Positions 30,745-40,507 of a stretch of DNA of 64,000 nucleotides are shown here, one piece after another. A model generated the notes under the pieces. It saw only the letters and a list, made by a program, of their open reading frames with translations. It was not told the DNA's origin and searched no databases. Within the stretch, counting starts at the first letter, position 1. Each line of letters starts with the position of its first letter. The stretch spans positions 62,001-126,000 of the forward strand of contig PLUB01000073.1 in assembly GCA_003164755.1 (NCBI GenBank), written 5' to 3'. This stretch comes from Methanosarcina sp. (GTDB lineage Archaea > Halobacteriota > Methanosarcinia > Methanosarcinales > Methanosarcinaceae). Made by a program: the position numbers and the translations under genes.

Positions 30745-30922
30745 AACAATATAATTAACTATCTTTACTACGATTCAATGAACAAATTTCGGTGGGCTGA
30801 TTTTATTTAACTGTAGGCTATTGATTATATTTCGTATTTTTTAATCAGTTGGAAATCAGGAGTATTTATTGCACCAAAATATATATCTCTCAACGATTTT
30901 TGTTGGGCTAGATATTTACAAA
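30745..30922 (+). repeat. family B dispersed repeat, copy B5
   Basis: One of the best copies: 'AACAATATAATTAACTATCT', 'TTCGGTGGGCTGATTTTATT', 'TAACTGTAGGCTATTGATTA', 'TTGCACCAAAATATATATCT', then 'TTGTTGGGCTAG'. It lies between pdxS and pdxT, in the opposite sense to both. Confidence 0.6.
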
Positions 30923-31042
30923 GTCAAATCAATTTATTCTCACAGGCTTGTCAGAAAGATTATTTGTATAAATTTGAATTTTTAGCCCTCTTGAGTGAAA
31001 CTAAAAGGGAAAAAGTACTTCCCGAAGAGCAACTCTAAATTT

Positions 31043-31939
31043 TCACCAACCTCGTTCCTGAAGAGCTTCTTCTATGGGGATCATATCTGCGCTGATGCCC
31101 TTCATTCCGGAACCAATACCTTTTGAGATCTCAGCAAGTTTTGCAGGGTTATCATAGTTATTTACACCTTCAACAATAGCTTTTGCCATCTTTTCAGGAT
31201 TTTCGGCTTTGAAAATGCCTGAACCCACAAAAACTCCATCAGCTCCAAGGCGCATCATAAGAGCTGCATCTGCAGGGGTTGCAATTCCACCAGCTGCAAA
31301 ATTAACCACAGACAAGCGCTGCATCTTCGCGGTTTCGACCACTAGTTCTATTGGAGCTTCAATTTCCCTGGCAACCAGAATTAGTTCTTCTCTTGTCTTA
31401 CCAGAAAGTGCACGGATTTCGCCCATTATCTGTTTCATGTGTTTCACTGCTTGGCTGATATCACCTGTTCCGGCTTCTCCCTTGGTCCGGATCATGGCTG
31501 CACCTTCGTTAATTCTTCGGAGGGCTTCTCCGAGATTTCTAGCTCCGCAGACAAAAGGCACTGTAAACTGTGTCTTGTCTATATGGAAGAAGGGATCTGC
31601 GGGGGTTAGTACTTCGGATTCATCTACCATGTCAACACCAAGTGCCTCTAGGATTTCAGCTTCTACAAAATGCCCTATTCTGGCTTTTGCCATTACAGGG
31701 ATTGTAACGGTATCAATGATTTGTTGAATTATTTCAGGATTTACCATTCGGGCAACTCCACCAGCTTTCCTGATATCTGCAGGAACAGCCTGAAGGGCCA
31801 TAACAGCAACTGCTCCGGCTTCTTCTGCGATTTTGGCTTGTTCAAAGGTTGTTACATCCATGATCACACCCCCTTTCTGCATCTTTGCAAAGCCAAGCTT
31901 GATAAGTTCTGTCCCATGTCTTAATTTTTCAAAGTCCAT
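31043..31939 (-). CDS. pdxS: pyridoxal 5'-phosphate synthase, synthase subunit
   Basis: 298 aa from ATG 31939; GAGGATG precedes it by about nine bases, so the ATG at 31948 is less likely. PdxS condenses ribose 5-phosphate, glyceraldehyde 3-phosphate and PdxT-supplied ammonia to PLP. The (beta/alpha)8 barrel shows '[20 protein letters not shown]' at the N-terminus, the Schiff-base Lys in '[14 protein letters not shown]' near residue 80, '[14 protein letters not shown]' near residue 100, and '[15 protein letters not shown]' with the second active-site region near residue 155. It is intact and highly conserved. Confidence 0.96.
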   Translation of the reverse strand: MDFEKLRHGTELIKLGFAKMQKGGVIMDVTTFEQAKIAEEAGAVAVMALQAVPADIRKAGGVARMVNPEIIQQIIDTVTIPVMAKARIGHFVEAEILEALGVDMVDESEVLTPADPFFHIDKTQFTVPFVCGARNLGEALRRINEGAAMIRTKGEAGTGDISQAVKHMKQIMGEIRALSGKTREELILVAREIEAPIELVVETAKMQRLSVVNFAAGGIATPADAALMMRLGADGVFVGSGIFKAENPEKMAKAIVEGVNNYDNPAKLAEISKGIGSGMKGISADMIPIEEALQERGW

Positions 31940-32216
31940 AAATATCATCCTCTTGTTTTTATCTTATTTATGAGATACACCGTAGGAAATGCTTCCACGA
32001 ATTTAAAGGCCATCAAGTTTTTTTCCATTAATTACAACAGAAGACTAAGGTTTCAGTTTGTTGTTTTTCCAGTGGATTGTGACTACTCTCAATAGTTAAA
32101 AGGATTATTTAAGTTATTTCTTAATTAAAAAATACAGAATAGACTAACTTATAATAATTTAAAATGCTTCTTTTCGGAAAAATAATGCATTTATTTACAG
32201 TATCTCTAATCTACTG

Positions 32217-32335
32217 TAAATTTGAAATCAAATTTTTGCATATTTTAAAAAATTTGGTTCCTTTGATAATGAATTTTCTGCGCGATAATCTATTAAGATT
32301 TGTAATTTTACAGAAAAATTAACACAGTTTCTCTT
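32217..32335. repeat. family E dispersed repeat, copy 2
   Basis: 'TGTAAATTTGAAATCAAATT', '...AATTTTCTGC', '...GTAATTTTACAGAAAAATTA' follow the order of the copy at 16480-16605. Confidence 0.4.
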
Positions 32336-32499
32336 CTCATCACCTGTTATATTGATCTGCATGTTTAATACAATACATTCCAAGCCTTAATGAGCGCATT
32401 ACTATGTGCTCATATATTAATTTTCGCGCTTCATAATCACTATTTCAGCCCCCATATATTATGATATATTATGCTACCGTCTTATTTTTGAAGCTTAAA

Positions 32500-32900
32500 G
32501 TTTTCCCTTGATCTTGGTTAAATAGGATGAGGACTCTACTTAAAATGTGTCGTATAGAGGATTCGGATTTACCTCTGGTTTTTTTCCTCCGCAGGAATCC
32601 TGTTCAAATCTTTCTCGCTAATTTCTGTATTTAATCAGATTTTTTCTTTTTTGGGTCGTCATTCTTTGATTTTAAAGATAGCTTCCACTATACTTAGTAA
32701 TACTCCTTTTATTTTCAATGTAATCAATGATAGAGATTATACAAAAAGCTGTGCACAACATCTTCAGATTCATCCTTTGGACAGTAATGTCAAGAACTTT
32801 TCTTGCTTTGACTATTTTTAGTTACTGAATAAACTCGTTCCCTTGGAGCTATTTTTGAGCTAATTCTCTTATTTCGTAATTATACCACTTATTCTTTCCT
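32500..32900 (-). pseudogene. repeated coding relic, family F, copy 1
   Basis: The minus strand gives, in shifting frames, 'NYEIRELAQKIAPRERVYS', 'CPKDESEDVVHSFLYN', and 'EISEKDLNRIPAEEKNQR'. The first part is repeated at 44570-44905 and the last part almost exactly at 37741-37845 in the opposite orientation. I do not recognise the family. Multi-copy occurrence suggests a transposon-borne gene. Confidence 0.4.
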
Positions 32901-33751
32901 CTCAGAGACTGTGCTTCACAAAATGATGAAGGTTTCCAACTGAGGAAGTCTTATATGGTCGTTTTCATCAAAAAAAATCGTAGAATCGTTATTTCCTCTG
33001 TTAAGGAAGAAATGGTTTTATCATACGAAAGTTTTCTGAATCATTTCACAACAAATAGTATTATCATACAAGAAATATTGTACTTAAAGTGTCAAATCTT
33101 GTTGTTATAATAAGTACATTCTTAGTGAGTTGCAATATCTTCAATGAAAAGGACTTTCTAAAGAAAAACCCCTTTTTAAAATCAAATATTTTTTATTATT
33201 TTTAAGATTTTTGATTTATTTCAGTTGCCGAATAGGGGAAACAGCGATGAATTTTTGTGATCCCAGAAGATATTACTAAGTGTCTCCAATCAAAACTAAA
33301 GATGACTATTATTGCAACTAAAAACACGGAAGATATCATTATAATCATAATAATCATTAAAAGCGGAAAAACATTGGGTTCCAGGTTATTGGAAGGAAAT
33401 TAAGATTCGATCTGAACTATTTGTGTATTCAAAAAAAAGACCGTTTTTCTGGATTTAAATTATAAAATTTATTTTCTTTCTCATGATCTGCACAGTGAAA
33501 CAAATTTTCAGTTCAGTCAAATGCTCCACCTTTTACTAGGAAACTACCATCAATACCTATATTAGTTACAGCTATCGCTTGTTACGACTTGAAAATTAAT
33601 TAATGTTTCTCTCTTAAAATAATAAACATATTATTTATTCTGTGGTTCTATAATATGTCACAGCAATTATATGGAAGAGATCAATTTTTTTTCTAGTAAG
33701 TTGTAGTTATTTTTTAGCATTAATATCTGAACCAATATCTGGGGACTAATT

Positions 33752-33830
33752 ATGGAAAAAGAACATATGATATAACATAGAAGGCATACCTTCATAGCAG
33801 TTTTAGGAATTACCTTGGATAGACTCTAGT
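33752..33830 (+). pseudogene. leader relic of the TPR gene family
   Basis: 'RHTFIAVLGITL' matches the leader 'GHTLVKALGITL' of the TPR gene at 23253; the TPR part is absent. Confidence 0.4.
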
Positions 33831-34199
33831 TAACTACGAACCTTGCGGGGTTGTATAAGACATTTTCTTGAGTTGGAGAAGGTTATCTTAAGGAACACCA
33901 AAAAAAAATTGTAATAAGGACTGAGATTAAGTTATCTCTGACTGGTTTGATATGCTTCCCTATGCTATAATTCATAAGATTATAACTAAGTAAGTTTAGT
34001 ACTAATTAGTTTTAGGTAATAGAATTTAGAAAATATACAAAAAATATGTCCCATCTTAAATCTAGTTATAATTTAAAGGTTTTCGAGTGCTTTCGAGCAA
34101 ATCTTCTATTTGGTTGCAGGCATTTCCTCTCCTGCAGCTAACAAGATCAACTTTTTGGCATCGAAAATCAGCCGACTCACTTATAATTGGGGGGTATTG

Positions 34200-34414
34200 A
34201 TGAATACAGACACGATTCTAATAGATGTTTACGATAGATATGGCAAAAAATTAATCGAAGGAATTACGCCATTAAATCCAACCAACCAGACAATACCAAT
34301 TTTTAAAAACTATAAAGATACATGAAAATTACACTAGAATATGGAATAAGTACGGATGATTTTAATCTCATACTAAGCTTTTTTAATAAAAGCAAATGGG
34401 ACAAGTATAAATAA
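34200..34414 (+). CDS. two overlapping mini-reading frames, possibly one frameshifted gene
   Basis: ATG 34200 with a six-G ribosome site (GGGGGG) starts 'MNTDTILIDVYDRYGKKLIE' and ends with TGA at 34325 after 41 codons. A second ATG at 34322 overlaps that stop by four bases (ATGA) and gives 'MKITLEYGISTDDFNLILSF' and then 'FNKSKWDKYK', ending at 34414. Either they are two coupled tiny genes or one ~70-residue gene with a frameshift. The tail 'LILSFFNKSKWD' loosely resembles 'LMFLSDFNKNNHY' of the small protein at 5131. Product unknown. Confidence 0.35.
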
Positions 34415-35040
34415 AGGACTCTATTTTTTTTAGATATATATGGATTAAAATCACACTATATTTTTGTTAACTGATTAAAAATACTTTTAAAGCTTGGATA
34501 AATAAATTACAATTAAAAGAAACCGAAAATTTATTGTGAAGGCTTAGAATTGATAGGATTTTGAAAGAGCAGGAAAAGACTAACCCTGATGGAACTGATT
34601 CATGTAATTTTACCACACAGGACAAGAAAATAAGGAAGATAAGTGAATACAATCATCTAAACATCCCAGATGAAGTTCACAGGATCAGCAGAATTATTAA
34701 GAAAAGTTATCTTGCAGATTTTCTCCAACTTCATTACTCATTCTCTCTCAGAATCTTCCCAGATCACGTATTCCATTATTTTTAATAACGTTTTAATTTT
34801 ATTTTGATTAGCAGAAATATTTTAGGAACTGACAAGATTCAAAAATAATGGGCCTTGAGGCCTCCTATAATTCCTTTCTGAAATATTCTTGATCCATGTA
34901 TAATAAGCCTTAGACTCAGATTCCAAAATTACCGAAATTACCGAGATTACCGGAAATTTCTCCTCAAAAAAGAATTTTAGTACATATGTCATTCTGGAAG
35001 CAGGCTCAGAACCTGAGAAAAATGGGCCTCAGATATCTCC
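34415..35040. other. gene-free stretch
   Basis: A 74-codon plus-strand frame at 34561-34785 has no clear start signal or family. Nothing else is supported. Confidence 0.4.
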
Positions 35041-35048
35041 CCCTCATT

Positions 35049-35258
35049 TTATAGGCAAGAGAGTTTTATTATCCAAATATTTTTTGGGAGATCTTTTTTA
35101 TTCAGTTTCAATTTTCTAAGGAATCTTTTTTCTACCAGACCGAGCCCGTTGAAAATTCTGTGAGCATGAGCAGCTATTGCAAAAGCATCTTTAAGGTAAA
35201 ATATGGCTAAACATACACAGTTAACCGCTTCCAGACTGATTCCCGGAAGTTTAAGCAT
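35049..35258 (-). pseudogene. endonuclease III-like (HhH) relic
   Basis: 'MLKLPGISLEAVNCVCLAIF' followed by 'AHRIFNGLGLV' mirrors 'LLKLPGIGPETADSILLYAL' then 'TRRIFSRLGLV' of archaeal endonuclease III-related proteins. The catalytic Lys and the 'VDAYT' Asp are lost (AIAAHAHR). Both the upstream and the downstream parts are unrecognisable. It is unrelated in position to the intact nth at 21053. Confidence 0.45.
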
Positions 35259-35886
35259 AGATTTAATATCTAAGGAATCTTGCTGTTATATTTCTGAATA
35301 AGAATTTTGGAAGTTCCCTTTATCCACCCTACTTTTACTCTGTAAAGGTCAAAATTATATATACAAATTTCAATCTCGCCAACATCGCCTTACACAATAT
35401 CCTCTGAACGTGATAATTCCTGAAAACGTTTTCATGTTTCAGAATAGGTTACATCATTTCAGGTCCGTTGGATATATTATTGAAATAAGTACTAAAACCG
35501 GATCCTCAAAACCATTCGTGCAATATTAATGGGAAAATTTAGCGAGTCTTCGCCTGAGTTCATCAATATCCATTCTTGAGAATTAATATTTGCAATATAA
35601 TAGCTGAGGTCTGGATCGTATCACAAAGGCTAAACTATTCCAAATTATATATCAGAGCACACAGATCATTCTCTCCGCTCAAGTGGACTGAGAAGGAAGA
35701 TAATCTGGAAAAAGCAAGTGAGTTAAAAAGTTATGGGAACAATTTAGCAAGCCAACGTTCATCTAGAGATGTGCGTCTGCTCTATCACCTAGGAATTGTG
35801 TAGATTTATTGAAAGCATTTTACGATATATTTAAATTCAATTCATCAATTAATTTAAAATTAGATTAATTAATATTCTAAAAGGAA

Positions 35887-35958
35887 AGCCAAGATCCGGA
35901 TTCGAACCGGAATAAAATCGCTCTGCAGGCGATTGCGTAGCCACTCCGCCATCTTGGC
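35887..35958 (-). tRNA. tRNA-Cys (GCA)
   Basis: Read on the minus strand from 35958: acceptor GCCAAGA pairs exactly with TCTTGGC at the 3' end. The D arm holds GGCGGAGTGGCTACGC, the anticodon arm is ATCGCCTGCAGAGCGAT with anticodon GCA, and the T arm is TCCGGTTCGAATCCGGA. The discriminator is U, as required for tRNA-Cys. CCA is not encoded and there is no intron. About 72 nt. Confidence 0.96.
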
Positions 35959-36082
35959 ATTTTTTATATATTTTTATTATGATGCTCTGCATTCGTGTAG
36001 ATGAATTAAAGGAATTTCTGATATATAAATATTTAGTTTAAGAGAACAACTTTCTACATAATTAGAGAACTTCAAAATATAA

Positions 36083-36208
36083 TCATTTATCTAACAGAAG
36101 GAGATATCCCAATTGGGAAGCAAAGCTTGGTAAGACAGCTAGGCCTGCAACAATCATACCCAATATAAAGATAGTGGAAAGAATATAATATCTAACAGAT
36201 TTCCCCAT
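36083..36208 (-). CDS. 41-residue hydrophobic mini-protein or orphan signal peptide
   Basis: 'MGKSVRYYILSTIFILGMIV' continues 'AGLAVLPSFASQLGYLLLLD' and stops. Basic start, one hydrophobic helix and small residues after it look like a signal peptide or single-pass membrane protein. It has no clear ribosome site. It could be the surviving 5' end of a lost secreted-protein gene. Function unknown. Confidence 0.3.
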   Translation of the reverse strand: MGKSVRYYILSTIFILGMIVAGLAVLPSFASQLGYLLLLDK

Positions 36209-36490
36209 GATAACATTATGTACAAATCATGCTACCCAAAATGTAGAGACATACCTAATCAATCCAGATGGTCAAACCGATCGGAGTATTCAGGAAAGTA
36301 TCATCATAGAAGGAGAATAAGATATGCATCTTACAGTGTCTTCACAACTTCACGTACCTTAGTACTCTATGAAAAATATAGATCATTTTGCTAAACCTCC
36401 GATTTCAACAAACTGTCTAGATAGGCTTTATAAACAACCAGCTCAATATTGAGTTTTATTGAAATATTCTAAAAAAATATCAGAGATACT

Positions 36491-37356
36491 ATGAAGAGCT
36501 TAAATAAGATTTGTGCTACAGCAGACTGGAACGACCCAGAGTTATCAGAGATGATGCAGGAAATTCTTCAACCTGGCATCAGAAAAGCAGCCGATATGGC
36601 AGGCCGGCATCGTAAGCATTGGGAATGGGCTATTGGAATGCTCTCGCTGAAAAAAGCAGGGAAGATAGATACTAATTGCATCGTCTTGGGCATAGGAAGT
36701 GGTACTGAAGCGCCCGTTTTTTATCTGACGAACCATACAAAGTATGTCTTCTGTACTGATCTGTACACGATAACGTCCAAAATGTGGAAAGAAGCAAATA
36801 AAAGCATATTAGAGAGTCCAGAGCTATTTGCTCCCGGTCAGTTTAACCGCAAGCGACTAAGCGTGCAGATCATGAGCGGCACTAACATTCATTTCGAAGA
36901 TAATACTTTCGATGCAATCTTTAGCTATTCTTCTATTGAGCATTTTGGGGGCAAAAAAGCAGTATTAGAGTGTATGAAAGAGATCGAGCGTGGCTGAAGC
37001 CCGGGGGTGTCGCCAGTATCGCAACTGAGATCTTCGTAGGTACAGAATTGGAAAAACTACATAGATATCGAGAGAAAGACAGCCAATTTCCTTGCAATTT
37101 GTTGCGTGGGCATTACAAAATATTTTCGGAGATCTTCACTCGCGATGAACTTGAACGATATTTGTTAGCATCTACTAACATGAAGCTTCTGTATCCCATC
37201 GATTTCAGCGTAGATATTAATGACCTAGCCGGGGCTGTGAAATTTCCGTTGAACAAAGAGTATAATTATAATCAAAATATCACACACATTTTTCTTGACA
37301 TGAATGGAATTCTTTGGGGGTCAATACATATCGCTTTGATTAAACAATTAACTTAA
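36491..37356 (+). pseudogene. SAM-dependent methyltransferase with one frameshift
   Basis: From ATG 36491 the frame gives 'CIVLGIGSGTEAPVFYL' (motif I, Gly-rich) near residue 65, and 'FDAIFSYSSIEHFGGKKAVL' (motif III/IV). It then reaches 'MKEIERG' and a stop at 36995-36997. In the overlapping +1 frame the protein goes on as 'WLKPGGVASIATEIFVGTE', through 'HYKIFSEIFTRDELERYLL', to 37356. Joined, it is a class I methyltransferase of about 290 residues like those found in glycan clusters, with a single-base indel near 36985. Only one lesion is visible, so it may be recent. The neighbouring sugar operon is 500 bp away on the other strand. Confidence 0.7.
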
Positions 37357-37567
37357 AATACTCAGTTCCAAAACAAACATGAAAATCTTCTAAATAACAT
37401 GAACAAGTATTCCACAAGTGCTATATATATCTCTATACGGAACCAATGTTGAAGTTGACTCTTACATCTTCTAGGCTGAAGACCTATGGGTTTACTCTTC
37501 GTTCTATAAAAAATATGTGATTCAAAATTAAATCCAAATATCTAATTTAACTATTCAGCCTGGGAAA

Positions 37568-37741
37568 AAATATCAATAGCTCTCTTTAGTAAAATTCAAT
37601 TAGCGAATTCCAGTTCGCTGATCTTATTTAACTGTAGATTGTTGATAATGTTTTTTATTTCCCAATCATTTTGTAATCAGGCATGTCTATTGTGTCAAAA
37701 TGAATATCTACCACTTGATTTTAGGTCGGCGGAATGGTTAC
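37568..37741 (+). repeat. family B dispersed repeat, copy B6
   Basis: Clear block order: 'AAAATTCAATTAGCGAATTC', 'GCTGATCTTATTTAACTGTA', 'TTGATAATGTTTTTTATTTC', 'CTATTGTGTCAAAATGAATA', 'TAGGTCGGCGGAATGGTTAC'. Confidence 0.6.
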
Positions 37742-37845
37742 AAGAAAAGAAAAAGTAAGGTCAAATATAGAAATTAGCGAGAAAGATTTGAACAGGATTC
37801 CCGCGAAGAAAAAAATAGAGGTAAATAGGAATCCTATAAAATAAT
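37742..37845 (+). pseudogene. repeated coding relic, family F, 3' part
   Basis: Encodes 'EISEKDLNRIPAKKKIEVNR', nearly the same as the tail of the family F relic at 32500-32900. About 70 bases are almost identical in inverted orientation. It abuts repeat B6 directly. Confidence 0.4.
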
Positions 37846-37891
37846 CCTGATAACTATTAAGCGAATATCCTCAGGATTCCTGGAGCCTTAA

Positions 37892-38935
37892 CTACTTTTT
37901 TTCAACATTAGTAGACCACCAGTTACATATTTCTTCTCCACTTGCAATCCATGCTTTTTTGCTGGAAACGTATTTGAGGAATTTTTCATAATGCTTAAGA
38001 TTCTCTTCCCCAACTAATGTATTGTTGTGCCAGAGGACCGTAACCACACCATTGTACTGCTCTACTTTATCGACAAGTCTCTTTATGAGTTCACATGCCT
38101 TTTTGATGTCAAGGCGCATATAATCTCGTAGCAAAGTTCGATCCATAATTATAAGAGGTATTTCGAGGATGTCTATTTGTTTTTCTGTATTTCTATTAAA
38201 TGGCTTGAATGGGTGGCATACTCCATTCCTGAAGCCTGCACAGTCAGGGTACCCAAATGTTGTATCATACTTGAAGCCTGCTTTGCTCAACAATTCCCAT
38301 GTATCCGGAACTTTAAACTTTAAATAATGATTTCTATACCCTACAACCTGTTTCCCAAGGGCCTTTTCAAGCATATGCTTTTTTTCCTTTATATCTTCTA
38401 AATTTTTGTAGGATTCATGTCCTCCATGTAGGCCTACTTCATACCCATAATCAGATATAAACGATAATTCGGTCTCAAGGTCCTCAATTTTGTAATTGAA
38501 GTCCTTCTCTCCAGGATGTAAGGCCAGAAAATAGAAGGTAGATTTTGCATTGTATTTTGCTTCCAACTTCATTATTTCTCTAAAGTTCCAATAAGGGTTC
38601 CACTTCTTGTTGATTCTGGAAAAGGGCATTTTCATAGCATCCATTAATTTCCCTTTAGAGAGTAATTTAGCTGTTCCAACTATCTGGTACAGTCTTTCTG
38701 GATATACTACATCAATATCATGAGTAAGACAGACCGCAAATTTTTTTCCGTCTGGATACTCAGGGCACAAACCATTTTCTATTAGAAACCTGGATACTTT
38801 GGGATCAAAAACATCTCTCTGATTACTTAAATAGTAAGGAAACCTATCATATTTGTCAGAAAAAGTCAAATTGTATTCTTCTTTTTTGGTAAAAAGATCC
38901 CAAAGTTCCTCTTTTTTTTTTAGTATTTCAATCAT
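37892..38935 (-). CDS. polysaccharide deacetylase (NodB-homology) family protein
   Basis: 347 aa, intact. Metal-dependent hydrolases of this family remove N- or O-acetyl groups from sugars. The first motif 'AVCLTHDIDVVYPERLYQIV' (residues about 67-86) carries the catalytic and metal Asp pair; 'YEVGLHGGHES' near residue 170 supplies the metal histidines, and a later 'VLWHNN' near residue 310 completes the barrel. There is no signal peptide, so it acts in the cytoplasm or at its membrane face. It is the last gene of a five-gene minus-strand run, 63 bp after the dehydrogenase gene, consistent with trimming acetyl groups in that glycan pathway. Confidence 0.82.
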   Translation of the reverse strand: MIEILKKKEELWDLFTKKEEYNLTFSDKYDRFPYYLSNQRDVFDPKVSRFLIENGLCPEYPDGKKFAVCLTHDIDVVYPERLYQIVGTAKLLSKGKLMDAMKMPFSRINKKWNPYWNFREIMKLEAKYNAKSTFYFLALHPGEKDFNYKIEDLETELSFISDYGYEVGLHGGHESYKNLEDIKEKKHMLEKALGKQVVGYRNHYLKFKVPDTWELLSKAGFKYDTTFGYPDCAGFRNGVCHPFKPFNRNTEKQIDILEIPLIIMDRTLLRDYMRLDIKKACELIKRLVDKVEQYNGVVTVLWHNNTLVGEENLKHYEKFLKYVSSKKAWIASGEEICNWWSTNVEKK

Positions 38936-38998
38936 GGTTTTACCCTCTTCCAGAATATGGAAAACCGAACTAAGCTCTCAAATAAAAATATTTTATGC

Positions 38999-40426
38999 TC
39001 ATACTATTACATGTTCGTTCTTATCACCTCTCCCAATCCCCTTATACACAAATCCCTTGCTAATAAAATCATCCGGTTTAATTACATTTCTACCATCAAC
39101 GATAATCGTATTCTCTTTGCCAGTAACTTTCTTTATCCAATCGGCCTTTAAATTAAAATATTCGCTGTGCTCTGCAAGGAACACAACAGCATCTGCGTCC
39201 ATAACAACCTTTTTAAGGTCATCCAAAATCTCGATTCCATGATAATTCACAACATATGGATCATGAACCATTACTTTGGCTTCTGCTTTCAGACATAGGT
39301 TCCTGTAAGGTTCTGAAGGAGTATTTCTGGCATCGTCCGAGTCTCGGATAAAGGCCCAGCCGAGTATAGCAATCTTTGAACCTTTCATTCTCTTCCCAAT
39401 TTTTTCAAAGGCTGCAGTAGTAAGGTTATACATATGCGTGGGCATGAAATCATTAATTTTTCGTGCAATTATGTAGATTGAATCTGTATCTTCAGGGTAA
39501 TCAAGATGCCAATTCCCCATCTTAACTCCTCTTTCCAAGTGGTAAGTGTCCTTAGTAAGGCAGTGGCCTCCGACACCTGCACCGGGCCAAAGGATAGCTC
39601 TTGTGATCCCTTCTCCTTTTAAGCTATCCACGCCTTTCCTGACGTCATAGACATTTATACCCATGGCTTCACAGTAAAGAGCAAGCTGATTGATTGCTGC
39701 AATCTGAAGGTCGCGGAAAGTATTTTCTGCAGTTTTTGTGATCTCAGCTGCAGTTGCACTCATCGGGATTACTTTTCCTACAGTCAACACAGGGGCATAC
39801 AACTCAACTGCCCTTCTGGTACTTATTTCATTGACGCCACCAACTATTCTATCATGTTCTCGGATATTTTTTAAAAGTCTTCCAACCATTACCCTTTCAG
39901 GAGCATGGGCAAGGGCAAAGTCTTCTCCTGCTTTTAGATCGGATTCGCCTTCAAGAATCTGTTTTGCTATACCTTCAGTTGTGCCAGGGGTTATTGTGGA
40001 CTCGAGTACTACAAGTATACCTGGCCTAAGATATTTTCCTACATTTCTAATGCCATCAATAAGTGCGGAAAAATCGGGCTCTAGGTCTTTAGAATTTGCA
40101 AAAGGAGTCTGAATTGCAAGGGTGACTGCATCAAGTTCGGAGATTTTTGAGAAATCGTGAGTGCATTCTAGCTTGCCGGCTTTTACTACTCTGGCAAGAA
40201 GATCTCCAAGGTCTGGTTCCTCTCCTTTAAGAGGACTTTCTCCTCGGTTGAGCATATCGATTTTATAACCTGAACTTTTTGAGTTGCGCTGAAAACCGAG
40301 AACTTTATTAAAACATGGGGAATCTGCAAAAAGAACCGCTGAAGGTATGCCTACATAGCCCATCCCTATAACTCCTATTATTTTTATCTGCCCACGTTCC
40401 TTTAGAAGTAGTTCTAATTTATTCAT
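38999..40426 (-). CDS. UDP-N-acetyl-hexosamine 6-dehydrogenase (UDP-glucose/GDP-mannose dehydrogenase family)
   Basis: 475 aa from ATG 40426, which has AGGA about ten bases upstream. It oxidises C6 of a UDP-sugar to a uronic acid with two NAD+. N-terminal Rossmann 'IGVIGMGYVGIPSAVLFAD', the central dimer domain, and the catalytic Cys in 'WPGAGVGGHCLTKDTYHLE' near residue 285 are present; the C-terminal domain has 'AILGWAFIRDSDDARNTPSE', where family members usually have 'GlaYKpdtdD.R.sP'. By context (Gfo/Idh oxidoreductase, aminotransferase and acetyltransferase upstream) the substrate is probably UDP-GlcNAc (WbpA-like), with UDP-ManNAc the alternative. Confidence 0.82.
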   Translation of the reverse strand: MNKLELLLKERGQIKIIGVIGMGYVGIPSAVLFADSPCFNKVLGFQRNSKSSGYKIDMLNRGESPLKGEEPDLGDLLARVVKAGKLECTHDFSKISELDAVTLAIQTPFANSKDLEPDFSALIDGIRNVGKYLRPGILVVLESTITPGTTEGIAKQILEGESDLKAGEDFALAHAPERVMVGRLLKNIREHDRIVGGVNEISTRRAVELYAPVLTVGKVIPMSATAAEITKTAENTFRDLQIAAINQLALYCEAMGINVYDVRKGVDSLKGEGITRAILWPGAGVGGHCLTKDTYHLERGVKMGNWHLDYPEDTDSIYIIARKINDFMPTHMYNLTTAAFEKIGKRMKGSKIAILGWAFIRDSDDARNTPSEPYRNLCLKAEAKVMVHDPYVVNYHGIEILDDLKKVVMDADAVVFLAEHSEYFNLKADWIKKVTGKENTIIVDGRNVIKPDDFISKGFVYKGIGRGDKNEHVIV

Positions 40427-40507
40427 AATTATCATTTCCTAAATTGTTTTTCAGATATTACCTGTTTCCAGAGGTTGGGGGATTTTCTTTCTCAGGGTCT
40501 TTTACGA

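Larger units (their letters stand above)
31950..34190. other. gene-poor stretch holding relics
   Basis: No intact gene. Contents: family E copy 2 (about 32217-32335), a coding relic of family F on the minus strand (32500-32900), and a leader fragment of the TPR gene family near 33752-33825 ('HRRHTFIAVLGITL'). The remainder is AT-rich. Confidence 0.5.
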
